Shown one piece after another: positions 7,608 through 15,583 of a stretch of DNA of 25,061 nucleotides. The stretch's first letter is position 1; every line of letters starts with the position of its first letter. This stretch comes from Hyphomicrobiales bacterium. GTDB lineage: Bacteria > Pseudomonadota > Alphaproteobacteria > Micropepsales > Micropepsaceae. The notes beneath the pieces are model-generated. The model had not been told where the DNA came from. It worked only from the letters and a program-made list of their open reading frames with translations, and made no database searches. The stretch covers positions 1 through 25,061 of the forward strand of contig JAFIHO010000095.1 of the NCBI GenBank assembly GCA_017849395.1. The letters run 5' to 3'. Position numbers and translations under genes: made by a program.

Positions 7608-9383
7608 ATGACCACGGGCACTACCCGGACACACCGTTCCAGATCGACCGACCATACCGCCTTCTATCCGCGAATATTCGGCAGCCGCGCGGCGGTCGCC
7701 GCCGAGCATTACAGCGCGGCGATGGCGGGGATTGATGCCATCCGCATGGGCGGGAATGCCATCGATGCCGCTTGTGCCGCGACCCTGGTCGAAGGCGTGG
7801 TTAATCCACAGATGCACACTATCGGCGGCGAACTGCCCATTCTCATCGCCGCGCCCGGCATGAGCACAGTGACCTGCATTAACGGCAACATGACCGCGCC
7901 CGGCCGTGCCACGCCGCAAGTCTTTCGCGATCTGGGCCACAACACCATTCCGGCCGAAGGCATTCTCGCCGCGGGGGTACCCGGCGCTTTTGGAGCCCTC
8001 ATCGAGTCGCTTTCCCGCTTCGGCCGCTTACGTTTCGCGGACGTCGCGGCACGCGCCATCGAGCTGGCGCGCTCGGGTTTCCCTGCCCATGCCGGAATCA
8101 TCCGACAGGAAAAGTTCGGCGTCACCGCGAATCTTGACAAGATCAGAAACTGGCCGGGCAGCGCGGCGATTTACCTGGCGGACGGACGCATCCCAGAGGA
8201 GGGGCAGCTTCTGTTCAACCCGGCGCTTGCGAATATGTATGAGCATCTGGCGGCTGAGGAGAAGAAGGGCCATGACCGGAAGGCTGGGCTGCGCGCCGTG
8301 TTCGACGGTTTCTATCGCGGCGATGTCGCCGCCGAGATTGTGCGTTTTTCGAAAGATCGCGGCGGGCTGCTGGAACGCTCCGACTTCGATGCCTTTACCA
8401 TCCCCGTCGAGTCTAGCGTCAGCATTGCCTATGCGGGCATGGAGATTCACAAGACCGGTCCCTGGACCCAAGGGCCGGCGCTGCTTCAATCCCTTTCGAT
8501 CCTGAAGAATTTCGACCTGAAAAGCCTGGGGCACAACACGGTTGACTATATCCACACCGTGCTGGAAGCCATAAAGCTGGCCTTCGCCGACCGGGAACAG
8601 TTTTATGCCGATCCCGATCAGGCGGATGTTCCGCTGACGGCGCTGCTGTCCGACGGGTACGGGAAACTACGCGCCGGGCTGATCGAGAGCCATGCGACAG
8701 GCGAACTGCGCCCCGGTGATCCCCGTCGCAATGCCGGGCTGCTCCCGCTTTCGGAGAAGCTGGGCGGCAAGGCCTGGAGTCCGGGAACGGTGCATGTCGA
8801 TGCGATGGACGCCGAGGGTTTCACTGCGGCCTTCACGCCGAGCGGCGGCTGGATTCGCGCTTCGGAAGTGATTCCGGCACTTGGCTTTCCACTGTCCATG
8901 CGGCTGTCCAATTTCCATCTTGATCCCCCGCACCACCCCAACATCATCGCACCCTTCAAGCGGCCTCGCACCACCATCAGCCCCACCATCGTCACGCAAG
9001 ACGGCGTCGCCCGTCTCGCCTTTGGCAGCATGGGCGGCGACCAGCAGGACCAGTGGCAGTTGCAGTTCCTGCTCAACCGGCTGGTGTTCGGCATGTCATT
9101 GCAGGATGCTATCGAGGCGCCGAAATTCAGCAGTGACCACTTCCCGGCCTTTTTCGCGCCGCATGGTCGCGCCCCAAATCATGCGCGCGCGGAAGCCTCT
9201 ATCGGCTCGCAGATGCTGTCGGGGCTTCGCGCGCGAGGCCATGACGTCGATGCTGTACCATCGTGGACCGAAGGCTTTCTCTGCGCGACGGAGCGGCATC
9301 CTGGCAAAGGCGTGCTGGAAGCGGGTTGCGATCCCCGGGGTGCAAAGGCAGAGGTCTTTCCGGCCTCCGCGCTGGCGATCTGA
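7608..9383 (+). CDS. gamma-glutamyltransferase family Ntn hydrolase
   Basis: The 591-aa protein starts at the ATG at 7608, with GGGAAGAG about 8 nt upstream; the frame is open to 7410 but that part lies over the divergent hydratase gene. It has the large-subunit opening (AAEHYSAAMAGIDAIRMGGN, 31-50) and NGNMTAPGRATP. The self-processing nucleophile is predicted to be Thr394 in SPGTVHVDAMD, which would split it into about 393- and 198-residue subunits. The C-terminal half has the GFPLSMR, KRPRTTISPT and FGSMGGDQQDQWQLQFLLN segments seen in the GGT-like subgroup rather than the classical GSPGG of true glutathione hydrolases. Unlike periplasmic GGT it has no signal peptide. Glutathione, oxamate-type or other gamma-glutamyl amides are possible substrates. 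Confidence 0.88.
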   Translation: MTTGTTRTHRSRSTDHTAFYPRIFGSRAAVAAEHYSAAMAGIDAIRMGGNAIDAACAATLVEGVVNPQMHTIGGELPILIAAPGMSTVTCINGNMTAPGRATPQVFRDLGHNTIPAEGILAAGVPGAFGALIESLSRFGRLRFADVAARAIELARSGFPAHAGIIRQEKFGVTANLDKIRNWPGSAAIYLADGRIPEEGQLLFNPALANMYEHLAAEEKKGHDRKAGLRAVFDGFYRGDVAAEIVRFSKDRGGLLERSDFDAFTIPVESSVSIAYAGMEIHKTGPWTQGPALLQSLSILKNFDLKSLGHNTVDYIHTVLEAIKLAFADREQFYADPDQADVPLTALLSDGYGKLRAGLIESHATGELRPGDPRRNAGLLPLSEKLGGKAWSPGTVHVDAMDAEGFTAAFTPSGGWIRASEVIPALGFPLSMRLSNFHLDPPHHPNIIAPFKRPRTTISPTIVTQDGVARLAFGSMGGDQQDQWQLQFLLNRLVFGMSLQDAIEAPKFSSDHFPAFFAPHGRAPNHARAEASIGSQMLSGLRARGHDVDAVPSWTEGFLCATERHPGKGVLEAGCDPRGAKAEVFPASALAI

Positions 9384-9553
9384 TGTTCTGAGAAGGAAGG
9401 GCCATCGGGACCGCGATAAGTTTCTGCTATTCTCATCAGCCGATACTGCGCGGTGCAACCGGGAAAATTCTCGCCGCCAGTGCAGTGCAGCGTTGCGGTT
9501 AACCCAGCCGTCTGTCCGACAAAATGCGTCTTTCCCGTTTTGGGGAATGTGTG

Positions 9554-9572
9554 TATCGTTACGGAAACGATA
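9554..9572. promoter_or_regulatory. candidate operator, perfect 7-bp inverted repeat
   Basis: TATCGTT-ACGGA-AACGATA is a perfect palindrome with 7-bp arms and a 5-bp centre, 36 bp upstream of the GTG at 9608 in the 224-bp gap before the DUF1592-DUF1552 genes. Its right arm overlaps TAGAAT (9571-9576), a fair -10 candidate, although I see no matching -35. The size and symmetry suit a dimeric repressor such as a LacI-, GntR- or TetR-type protein. No regulator gene lies in the window. Confidence 0.5.
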
Positions 9573-9607
9573 GAATAAGCCTCCGCTTCAGGCGAGATAG
9601 GGGGAGC

Positions 9608-11239
9608 GTGAGCAGGAACGCGCGGTTCTTTTTGATTGCGGCCTTGATGGGCACGGCGCTGGCGCCAGCCCTTGCGGCGGATGATTCCGGTGTCGTCGGT
9701 CTACGCCGCCTGTCCGAGCAGCAATACCGCAACAGCATCGCCGATATTTTCGGTTCCGACATCGCGGTGCGAGGGGTATTCGAACCGCAGATCCGCGTCG
9801 GCGGGTTGCTGGCGGCCAGCAGCGCGGTGCTTTCCATCACGCCGGCCGGGTTCGAATCCTTCTCCCAGATGGCCGACAGCATCGCGATCCAGGTCGTCAA
9901 CGAGAAGAATCGCGACCGGCTGGTACCTTGCAAGCCCAAAGCTGTCAGCGCGCCCGACGATGCCTGTACCACCCAGTTTCTTGGCGACTATGGTCTCAAG
10001 CTGTTTCGCCGTCCGCTGACCCGCGACGAGCTTTCATCCCGGGTGAAGCTGGCCCACGCCATGGCCAAGTCTTCGGGCGATTTCTATGCGGGACTGCGTT
10101 ACGGCCTTGCCACCCTGTTGCAGGCGCCCGACTTCCTGTTCCGCAAGGAAATCGCTGTGGCGGGCGAGAACCGTGATTACGCGCTGGAACCCTATAGCCG
10201 CGCCGCTCGTCTCAGCTTTCTGTTGTGGGATACCGGTCCCGACGCCGAGCTGCTGCGGTCCGCCGGGACGGGCGAAATCGTCACGCCCGCCGGTTACGCC
10301 AAACAGGTGGACCGGCTGATGGCTTCGCCCTGGCTGGAAAGCGGCATGCGCGCCTTCTTCACCGATATGTTGTGGCTGGACACGTTCGATACCATTTCCA
10401 AGGACAGCCTGATCTATCCCAAATGGGGCGTCGCGATCGCCAATTCCGCGAAGGAGGAAACGCTTCGCACTACGCTCGATCTTGCGCTGCACAGCAATGG
10501 CGACATGCGCGACCTGATGACGACGCGCAAGACCTATATCAACCGCAGTCTGGCAGCGGTCTATGAGTTGCCTTTCACCTTTTCGGCGGATTGGGTGCCA
10601 TATGAGTTTCCCGAAAGCTCCGGGCGCAGCGGTGTGCTGACCCAGATCAGCATGTTGTCCATGTTCTCCCATCCCGGCCGCTCCTCGCCGACCAAGCGCG
10701 GCGTGGCGCTGATGGACATTTTTCTGTGCGAGCCGACGCCCACGCCGCCCGCCAATGTGGATTTCTCCGCCGTCAATGACGCGGATTCTCCGCTCAAGAC
10801 GGTGCGGGAGCGGCTTATGGCCCATGCCAGCAGCAAGATATGCGCGTCCTGCCACACCCATAGCGATCCCATCGGCCTGACGTTGGAGCAGTTCGACACG
10901 ATCGGTGGCCGCCGTCTGACGGAGAATGGCCAGGTTATCGACGTATCGGCCACTCTGCAGGGCAAGAAGATCGCGGGCGCGGAAGGCTTGGGCCATTATC
11001 TGCACGACAACCCCAAATATCCGGCCTGCATCGCGCGCAAGCTCTATTCCTACGCCAAGGGCGAGAATAGCGAAGAGGTCGAAGCCTCCGCTTTCAAAGG
11101 CGCCTACAAGGCCTTCACCGATTCCGGCTTCCGCCTGCGGGCGTTAATCAAGGGGCTGGTGGAAAGCCCGGAATTCTTCAGCGCTCCGCCGCCGGAAGGT
11201 GCCCCGTTGGGGAAGCGGACGCAAACGGCCAGCAATTAG
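9608..11239 (+). CDS. DUF1592/DUF1588 c-type heme protein (short form)
   Basis: The GTG at 9608 gives a clean Sec signal (SRNARFFLIAALMGTALAPALA) and follows AGGGGGAG, though the spacing is short; the frame is open to 9524 but the extra residues are not signal-like. The 543-aa protein has the planctomycete-type module order: DUF1587 (RRLSEQQYRNSIADIFG, 33-49), DUF1595 (LFRRPLTRDEL, 132-142), DUF1592 (AARLSFLLWDTGPD, 199-212), DUF1588 (RSGVLTQISML, 340-350) with a heme motif CASCH at 412-416 and DPIGLTLEQFD, then DUF1585. It lacks the N-terminal monoheme domain and the beta-rich insert of its paralog at 20531-23023. It is presumably a periplasmic electron-transfer or oxidase protein; its reaction is not established. 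It is followed after 15 bp by the DUF1552 gene. Confidence 0.87.
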   Translation: MSRNARFFLIAALMGTALAPALAADDSGVVGLRRLSEQQYRNSIADIFGSDIAVRGVFEPQIRVGGLLAASSAVLSITPAGFESFSQMADSIAIQVVNEKNRDRLVPCKPKAVSAPDDACTTQFLGDYGLKLFRRPLTRDELSSRVKLAHAMAKSSGDFYAGLRYGLATLLQAPDFLFRKEIAVAGENRDYALEPYSRAARLSFLLWDTGPDAELLRSAGTGEIVTPAGYAKQVDRLMASPWLESGMRAFFTDMLWLDTFDTISKDSLIYPKWGVAIANSAKEETLRTTLDLALHSNGDMRDLMTTRKTYINRSLAAVYELPFTFSADWVPYEFPESSGRSGVLTQISMLSMFSHPGRSSPTKRGVALMDIFLCEPTPTPPANVDFSAVNDADSPLKTVRERLMAHASSKICASCHTHSDPIGLTLEQFDTIGGRRLTENGQVIDVSATLQGKKIAGAEGLGHYLHDNPKYPACIARKLYSYAKGENSEEVEASAFKGAYKAFTDSGFRLRALIKGLVESPEFFSAPPPEGAPLGKRTQTASN

Positions 11240-11254
11240 TTGCGGGAGACAGGC

Positions 11255-12589
11255 ATGACGCATAATCGCCGGTTTGTTCTTCGCGGAATGTTCCGTGGCG
11301 CGATGGCGACCGTGGCGCTGCCCTTCCTGGACTGTTTCCTGGACAGCAAGGGCCAGGCATTGGCGGCGACGGGACAGCGCATTCCTACGCGCTTCAATAC
11401 CTTCTTCTACGGACTGGGCCTGACCAAATCGCTCTGGGTGCCCAAGGCGACTGGGCTGAATTACGAAACTACCGCCCAACTCAAGCCGCTCGAGCCTTTC
11501 AAGCAGAAGATTAATGTGTTCAGCGGCATGCGGGTGCTAGTGGACGACAATCCGAATTTCCAGCATTGGTCCGGCGCTGCCGCCTCCGCCACTGGCATCG
11601 CGCCGTCCAAGAATGCGCAATTCGATTCCAAGACCATCGACCAGACCATCGCCGATGTCGTCAGCCGCGGCGTGCGCTACAAGTCGGTCACCGCCGCCTG
11701 CGCGGGCGATCCCAAGCAGAGCTATTCCAGTCTGGGCGGGGCAAACACGCTACCTGCTGAAGCATCACCTCTATCGCTCTATACGCGTCTGTTCGGTCCC
11801 GGATTCCAGGACCCCTCAAAGGGCGACTGGAAGCCCGATCCGCAGATCATGGTCCAGAAAAGCGTGCTGTCGGTTGTGAGCGAGGATCGCAAGCGCGCGA
11901 TGCAGCGCCTTGGCGCGACAGACAGGGCACGCATGGACCAGTACTTTACCTCCCTGCGCGAGGCCGAACTACAGGTCGCGGCCGAATTGAAGCGTCCCGA
12001 CATCGTCGCCAATGTTACGATACCTGCTGCACCGGAGGAGATGCCGGTCAACAATGCGCTGCCCAATCTGCACAAGGTTACGCCGCTGATGGCGCGCTTC
12101 GGGGCATTGGCCCTGGCGACCGATCAGACGCGCGTGTTCAACCTCAGCGTTTCCGAGCCGGGGTCACAGATTTTCGTGCCGGGCGATCCTCTGGGCTACC
12201 ACCAATCCACCCATGAGGAGCCGATTGATCCGGTCCTTGGCTATCAGCCGAAAGTGGCCGAATACAATGTGCGCAGCATGGAACTTTACGCCATGATGCT
12301 GAAGGAACTGGACGCTATTCCTGAAGGTGACGGCACTCTGCTCGATCACAGTCTGGTGTTCGCCTTCACCGATGTCAGCTTTGCCAAGATTCATGCGCTG
12401 GACGGTATCCCGATCCTGCTGGCGGGCGGCGCCAGCGGCCGGCTGAAGACCGGCCATCATATCGCGGGTGACGGCAGCCCGGTTTCGCGGGTCGGCCTCA
12501 CGGTGCAAAAGGCCATGGGCCTGTCGCTGGAAAGCTGGGGCAAGGGTTCGATGGAAACCAAGGACGCCTTCACCGAACTGCTGGCCTGA
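11255..12589 (+). CDS. DUF1552 family protein, Tat-exported
   Basis: The 444-aa protein starts at the ATG at 11255 with GGGAG 6 nt upstream, 15 bp after the DUF1592 stop, so the two are very likely co-transcribed. The N-terminus MTHNRRFVLRGMFRGAMATVALPFLD is a twin-arginine signal. DUF1552 features are INVFSGM (86-92), FQHWSGAAASATG (102-114), SYSSLGGANTLPAEASPLSLYTRLFG (156-181), the GIPILLAGGASGRLKTGHHI segment (384-403) and the C-terminal SRVGLTVQKAMGLSLESWGKGS. DUF1552 proteins resemble DUF1501 proteins of the alkaline phosphatase/sulfatase-like group, but no reaction is established. The family nearly always sits beside DUF1592 genes. This copy has HWSGAAASATG where the second copy has GDGAGDHGRCCGSYLTG, so the two belong to different subfamilies. 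Confidence 0.87.
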   Translation: MTHNRRFVLRGMFRGAMATVALPFLDCFLDSKGQALAATGQRIPTRFNTFFYGLGLTKSLWVPKATGLNYETTAQLKPLEPFKQKINVFSGMRVLVDDNPNFQHWSGAAASATGIAPSKNAQFDSKTIDQTIADVVSRGVRYKSVTAACAGDPKQSYSSLGGANTLPAEASPLSLYTRLFGPGFQDPSKGDWKPDPQIMVQKSVLSVVSEDRKRAMQRLGATDRARMDQYFTSLREAELQVAAELKRPDIVANVTIPAAPEEMPVNNALPNLHKVTPLMARFGALALATDQTRVFNLSVSEPGSQIFVPGDPLGYHQSTHEEPIDPVLGYQPKVAEYNVRSMELYAMMLKELDAIPEGDGTLLDHSLVFAFTDVSFAKIHALDGIPILLAGGASGRLKTGHHIAGDGSPVSRVGLTVQKAMGLSLESWGKGSMETKDAFTELLA

Positions 12590-12729
12590 CGGCGGGTGGG
12601 CTTCGCTGCGTCTAAGTTCTGCTCAACAGGAGATCGTCCTCTGCGTATCGCTGCCTCTGTGCGTTTCGGTCATACGACCTCAGAAATTGCAGAGCCAAGT
12701 CGGGCACATATGCCGGGGCGGGATTTGCC

Positions 12730-12740
12730 ATAACTGTTAT
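12730..12740. promoter_or_regulatory. short palindrome upstream of cytochrome b561
   Basis: ATAAC-T-GTTAT is a perfect 11-bp palindrome in the 174-bp gap between the DUF1552 and cytochrome b561 genes, 23 bp before the ATG at 12764. It could be a regulator half-site pair for a separate b561 promoter, but it is short enough to arise by chance. Nothing else clear is seen in this gap. Confidence 0.2.
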
Positions 12741-12763
12741 CGCTCCAGGGATGAATAAAAACA

Positions 12764-13474
12764 ATGAAGAGTGAGGGGATGAACTGGGGAGGGGCCGAAC
12801 GGGCGCAAACCAACACTGCGCGGCCGCGCGTCTGGGATATACCGACCCGTCTTATGCATTGGGGACTCGTTGCGGGGATCGCCGTCTGCTGGTGGTCGGG
12901 GGAAACAAACAATCTCGAATATCATCTTCTCAGCGGCTATGCTGTGTTGTGGATCGTGCTGATGCGCATCTATTGGGGCTTTGCAGGCCCTTCCACGGCG
13001 CGTTTCTCCAGCTTCGTGCGCGGACCCGAAGCGATCTTCAATTATGCGCGTACCCTGTCACATCGCGACTCGCCGCCCACCCATGGCCACAATCCGATCG
13101 GCGCGCTGAGCGTATTGCTTCTACTGGGTCTGGTGCTGGCGATGGTGGGATATGGCCTTTTCGCGGTCGATGTGGATGGGCTCTATTCCGGGCCGCTGTC
13201 CAGCTATGTCAGCTTTCGCACGGGGCGGCGCATCGCGCGGACGCACCACTGGCTGTTCGACTATCTGCTGATCGCCATCGCGCTGCATCTGGCCGCCATT
13301 TTGTTCTATCAGTTCTACAAGCGGCACAATCTGGTGCTGCCCATGATCACGGGGCGACGCATGCCGGACGGCAGGACTGAATCGATCACGTCAGTGCCTT
13401 GGTGGCGCTTCGCGATAGGCGCGGCCGTGGCGGCGCTGATCGTCTGGGCGATAACAACCGGACTCTATTTCTGA
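12764..13474 (+). CDS. cytochrome b561 family integral membrane protein
   Basis: The 236-aa protein has four core hydrophobic segments at about 31-47, 57-73, 111-132 and 163-183, plus a C-terminal one at 213-234. Likely heme b ligands are H32 (RLMHWGL), H54 (EYHLLSGY), H161 or H162 (RTHHWLFD) and H175 (IALHLAAI), the usual bacterial b561 pattern. Such proteins pass electrons between periplasmic redox partners and the quinone pool. Its position behind a DUF1592/DUF1552 pair suggests it links that heme protein to the inner membrane. The start is ambiguous: ATG 12764 has no close Shine-Dalgarno, and ATG 12779 follows GAGGGG with no spacing. The choice affects only five residues. The next gene follows after 6 bp. 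Confidence 0.9.
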   Translation: MKSEGMNWGGAERAQTNTARPRVWDIPTRLMHWGLVAGIAVCWWSGETNNLEYHLLSGYAVLWIVLMRIYWGFAGPSTARFSSFVRGPEAIFNYARTLSHRDSPPTHGHNPIGALSVLLLLGLVLAMVGYGLFAVDVDGLYSGPLSSYVSFRTGRRIARTHHWLFDYLLIAIALHLAAILFYQFYKRHNLVLPMITGRRMPDGRTESITSVPWWRFAIGAAVAALIVWAITTGLYF

Positions 13475-13480
13475 GGTGAC

Positions 13481-14062
13481 ATGACACGCGCGAATTTCGT
13501 ATTGGCCATATCCCTTCTCCTCAGCGCGGCTTCCGGCGCGCTTGCCGCCGATCCACCTGCCGCGAATGCGCCGATGGTGCCGCCCGCTGCGCCCGGTGTG
13601 TTCTCGATACAGGAAAAAGGCCCGAACCAGGTTCTATTGACCGTCAAGGCGCATACCTTCACTTCGCGCCCGGAGATAGAGAATTATCTCATCTATCGCG
13701 CCGCCGAACTGGCGCTGGAGCGAAAATCCAACTGGTTCACCCTGGTCGAAAGCCGTGCCCCGGGCGATGCGGCGCCAACGCCGAACGCCGATCCCAAAGG
13801 TCTTCACTACAGTTTCCGTATGGCCTATTGGCGGCCTGTCTGGCGCTACAAGCTAACGGGCGATACGGCCTGGAAGACATGGAGACCTTTTTCTGGTGCG
13901 GCCTTCTTTGCCGAGGGCAAAGACGCCAAAACGATCACCGATTACGAAGTCAGTGCCGAGCTTGTGCTGCGCAAGGGACGGATGGACGACCTTAATCCGC
14001 TGGCTTTCGAAGCGCGTGCCGTGTCCGACCTGATGGTTAACCAGGTTTCGCCCCCGAAATAG
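13481..14062 (+). CDS. secreted CC0125/CC1285-like protein
   Basis: The 193-aa protein has a Sec signal (TRANFVLAISLLLSAASGALA) and a Pro/Ala-rich stretch before the folded part. The core GPNQVLLTVKAHTFTSRPEIENYLIYRAAELALERKSNWFTLVE (47-90) resembles the alphaproteobacterial CC0125/CC1285 family, where a similar RAAE...G..YF pattern occurs. Those proteins are usually lipoproteins; no lipobox Cys is present here, so this one is probably soluble in the periplasm. The function of the family is unknown. The Shine-Dalgarno GAGGT overlaps the cytochrome b561 stop codon, which indicates a shared transcript. The family assignment is from memory of its pattern and is moderate. Confidence 0.75.
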   Translation: MTRANFVLAISLLLSAASGALAADPPAANAPMVPPAAPGVFSIQEKGPNQVLLTVKAHTFTSRPEIENYLIYRAAELALERKSNWFTLVESRAPGDAAPTPNADPKGLHYSFRMAYWRPVWRYKLTGDTAWKTWRPFSGAAFFAEGKDAKTITDYEVSAELVLRKGRMDDLNPLAFEARAVSDLMVNQVSPPK

Positions 14063-14071
14063 GAGAGTATT

Positions 14072-14149
14072 GTGAAGCGATATCGCGCCTCTCTCATCAA
14101 GCTGCCATTTGATATTGGGGCGACCGATATTTGCGATCTCGTTTTCTGA
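14072..14149 (+). CDS. possible 25-aa peptide in the redox operon
   Basis: A GTG-initiated frame of 25 codons (starts MKRYRASLIKLPFDIG, ends TDICDLVF) follows a strong Shine-Dalgarno AGGAG at 14061-14065 with 6 nt spacing, itself starting inside the stop codon of the upstream gene. It ends in TGA 33 bp before the next ATG. The ribosome site is the best evidence; the peptide has no recognised family, a basic N-terminus and one Cys. It may instead be a translated leader that couples the flanking genes, or a chance frame. Confidence 0.35.
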   Translation: MKRYRASLIKLPFDIGATDICDLVF

Positions 14150-14182
14150 GGCGACGACCAGCAACGCGTTCGGGAGAGAATT

Positions 14183-15577
14183 ATGACCAGCCGGATGAAA
14201 TTTCTCGTTACGGGTCTGTTCCTGGCGTCTTTGTGCGGTGCCTGGACGCCGCCTGCCGCCGCCGCGCCCTGGACCCGCGGCTTTGTCGTCTCTTCCTATG
14301 AGTATGCGTTCCGCTATGGCGGCCGGAAGGATTATTTCCGCGAAGGAGAGATTGAGCCCGGCGTGGATTGTCCGCATGGTAGTTCCGTGCATTTTTCTAA
14401 CGACGATCTGGTGAAGATTGCAGTCGCACGCCAGAAATGGCGCACCGAGCAGGAGATCGAGCATATCGCCCGCCCGCCGGGGCTGGAGACGGTGAAGACG
14501 CCCAATCTCACGCGCTTCTGGATATGGGATCGCGCCTTGTCCTATCGCGGCTGGCGCAAAGGGATCGAGACCTATGTCAATCCCTTCGCCGCCGATGATC
14601 CGGGCCAGCCCCAGGTGGTAAGCCGCATCGGCGACGGCTTCAATCTGGATGGCAAGATCGGCGCGGACGATTTTGTCAGCCCCGACGGCGAGAAAGGAAT
14701 CGATAACGCGCTGTACCGCGCCTGGGGCTGCGATGCCCCCTGGCGGGGCGATGGCAACGCGACCCTGCACCTGCGCGCGAACGACAAGATGCAGGAAGGT
14801 CTCTACACCATGGTCATCCGCGTGTCGGGAAGCAAGGATCCGATGAATGACGACGATGTCACCGTGGAGATCGGCTATTCGCCCGACCATATCGTAAAGG
14901 ACGCGCGCGGCGGCGTTGCGCCGGACTATTCCTACCGCATCGTCAAAACGGAACAATACACCAAACTCAAAGGCAGGGTGCGTGGCGGCGTGGTGGAGAC
15001 CGAACAGGTCGACGAATTGCACATGCCGCGCATTTCCTGGTTCTACAATCAGACGGGCGACGCCAATTTCCGCAAGGGAAAAATCCGGCTGGCGATCGGC
15101 GCGAACGGACAGGCGTCAGGGCTGATCGGTGGCTATCGCAATTGGCGTGATCTTTATGTCGAGAATACCTTTGCGCAGGACGGAGGCCAGCAGGGCATCC
15201 GCGAGCATGAAGATGCGGTTAGTCTCTATTACGCACTCTCGCGCAACGCCGATGGATTGCCGGATGCGAAGACAGGTCAGAATATGGGAATCTCCACCAC
15301 CTACCGCATCAAGGCCATGCCCGCCTATGTGGTCGATCCAGACAAGCCTGCCCAGGTCGTCGTGCTGACAGAGGAAGAGTCGCGCAAGAAAGCCTTCACC
15401 GCTATTTCCGAAGCATTCCGGACCGCGACAACCACCCGTGTCGTGCAGGATGTGCCTCCGGGAACCACGGAGGCGGCCGTCCCGGCGCTAGAGCGCACCA
15501 TCGTCGATCTGCCCAGCAAGGAATTCTTTTTGGCGACGCTGGATCGGCCGCACTATGACGTCGAGCCGGAATACTGA
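14183..15577 (+). CDS. secreted protein of unknown function, Asp-rich, linked to DUF1592/DUF1552 genes
   Basis: I do not recognise a named family. The 464-aa protein starts at ATG 14183 with GGGAGAG close upstream and has a Sec signal ending about AAAAPW (residues 25-30). The mature part has only two cysteines (C63 in DCPHG, C183 in WGCDAP), which could form a disulfide. A stretch at 150-183 (GDGFNLDGKIGADDF then SPDGEKGIDNALYRAWGC) is rich in Asp, Asn and Gly and looks like a calcium- or metal-binding loop region. Later segments (IGGYRNWRDLYVENTF, 315-330; VSLYYALSRNADGLPD, 346-361) look like a soluble beta-rich domain. It closes the plus-strand cluster and probably acts with the heme proteins, as a substrate-binding or enzymatic subunit. 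Its 3' end is 6 bp from the stop of the convergent PQQ dehydrogenase. Confidence 0.8.
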   Translation: MTSRMKFLVTGLFLASLCGAWTPPAAAAPWTRGFVVSSYEYAFRYGGRKDYFREGEIEPGVDCPHGSSVHFSNDDLVKIAVARQKWRTEQEIEHIARPPGLETVKTPNLTRFWIWDRALSYRGWRKGIETYVNPFAADDPGQPQVVSRIGDGFNLDGKIGADDFVSPDGEKGIDNALYRAWGCDAPWRGDGNATLHLRANDKMQEGLYTMVIRVSGSKDPMNDDDVTVEIGYSPDHIVKDARGGVAPDYSYRIVKTEQYTKLKGRVRGGVVETEQVDELHMPRISWFYNQTGDANFRKGKIRLAIGANGQASGLIGGYRNWRDLYVENTFAQDGGQQGIREHEDAVSLYYALSRNADGLPDAKTGQNMGISTTYRIKAMPAYVVDPDKPAQVVVLTEEESRKKAFTAISEAFRTATTTRVVQDVPPGTTEAAVPALERTIVDLPSKEFFLATLDRPHYDVEPEY

Positions 15578-15583
15578 TCGGGA

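Noticed and set aside
10034..11005. 323-codon minus-strand open frame opposite the short DUF1592 gene
   Set aside because: It is a shadow of conserved coding sequence with no start context.
12751..12774. Seven-codon ATG frame just before cytochrome b561
   Set aside because: It is too short to support as a leader peptide and has only a weak upstream CAGGG.
13853..15022. 389-codon minus-strand open frame across the CC0125-like and unknown genes
   Set aside because: Both plus-strand genes have signal peptides and ribosome sites; the antisense frame has neither.
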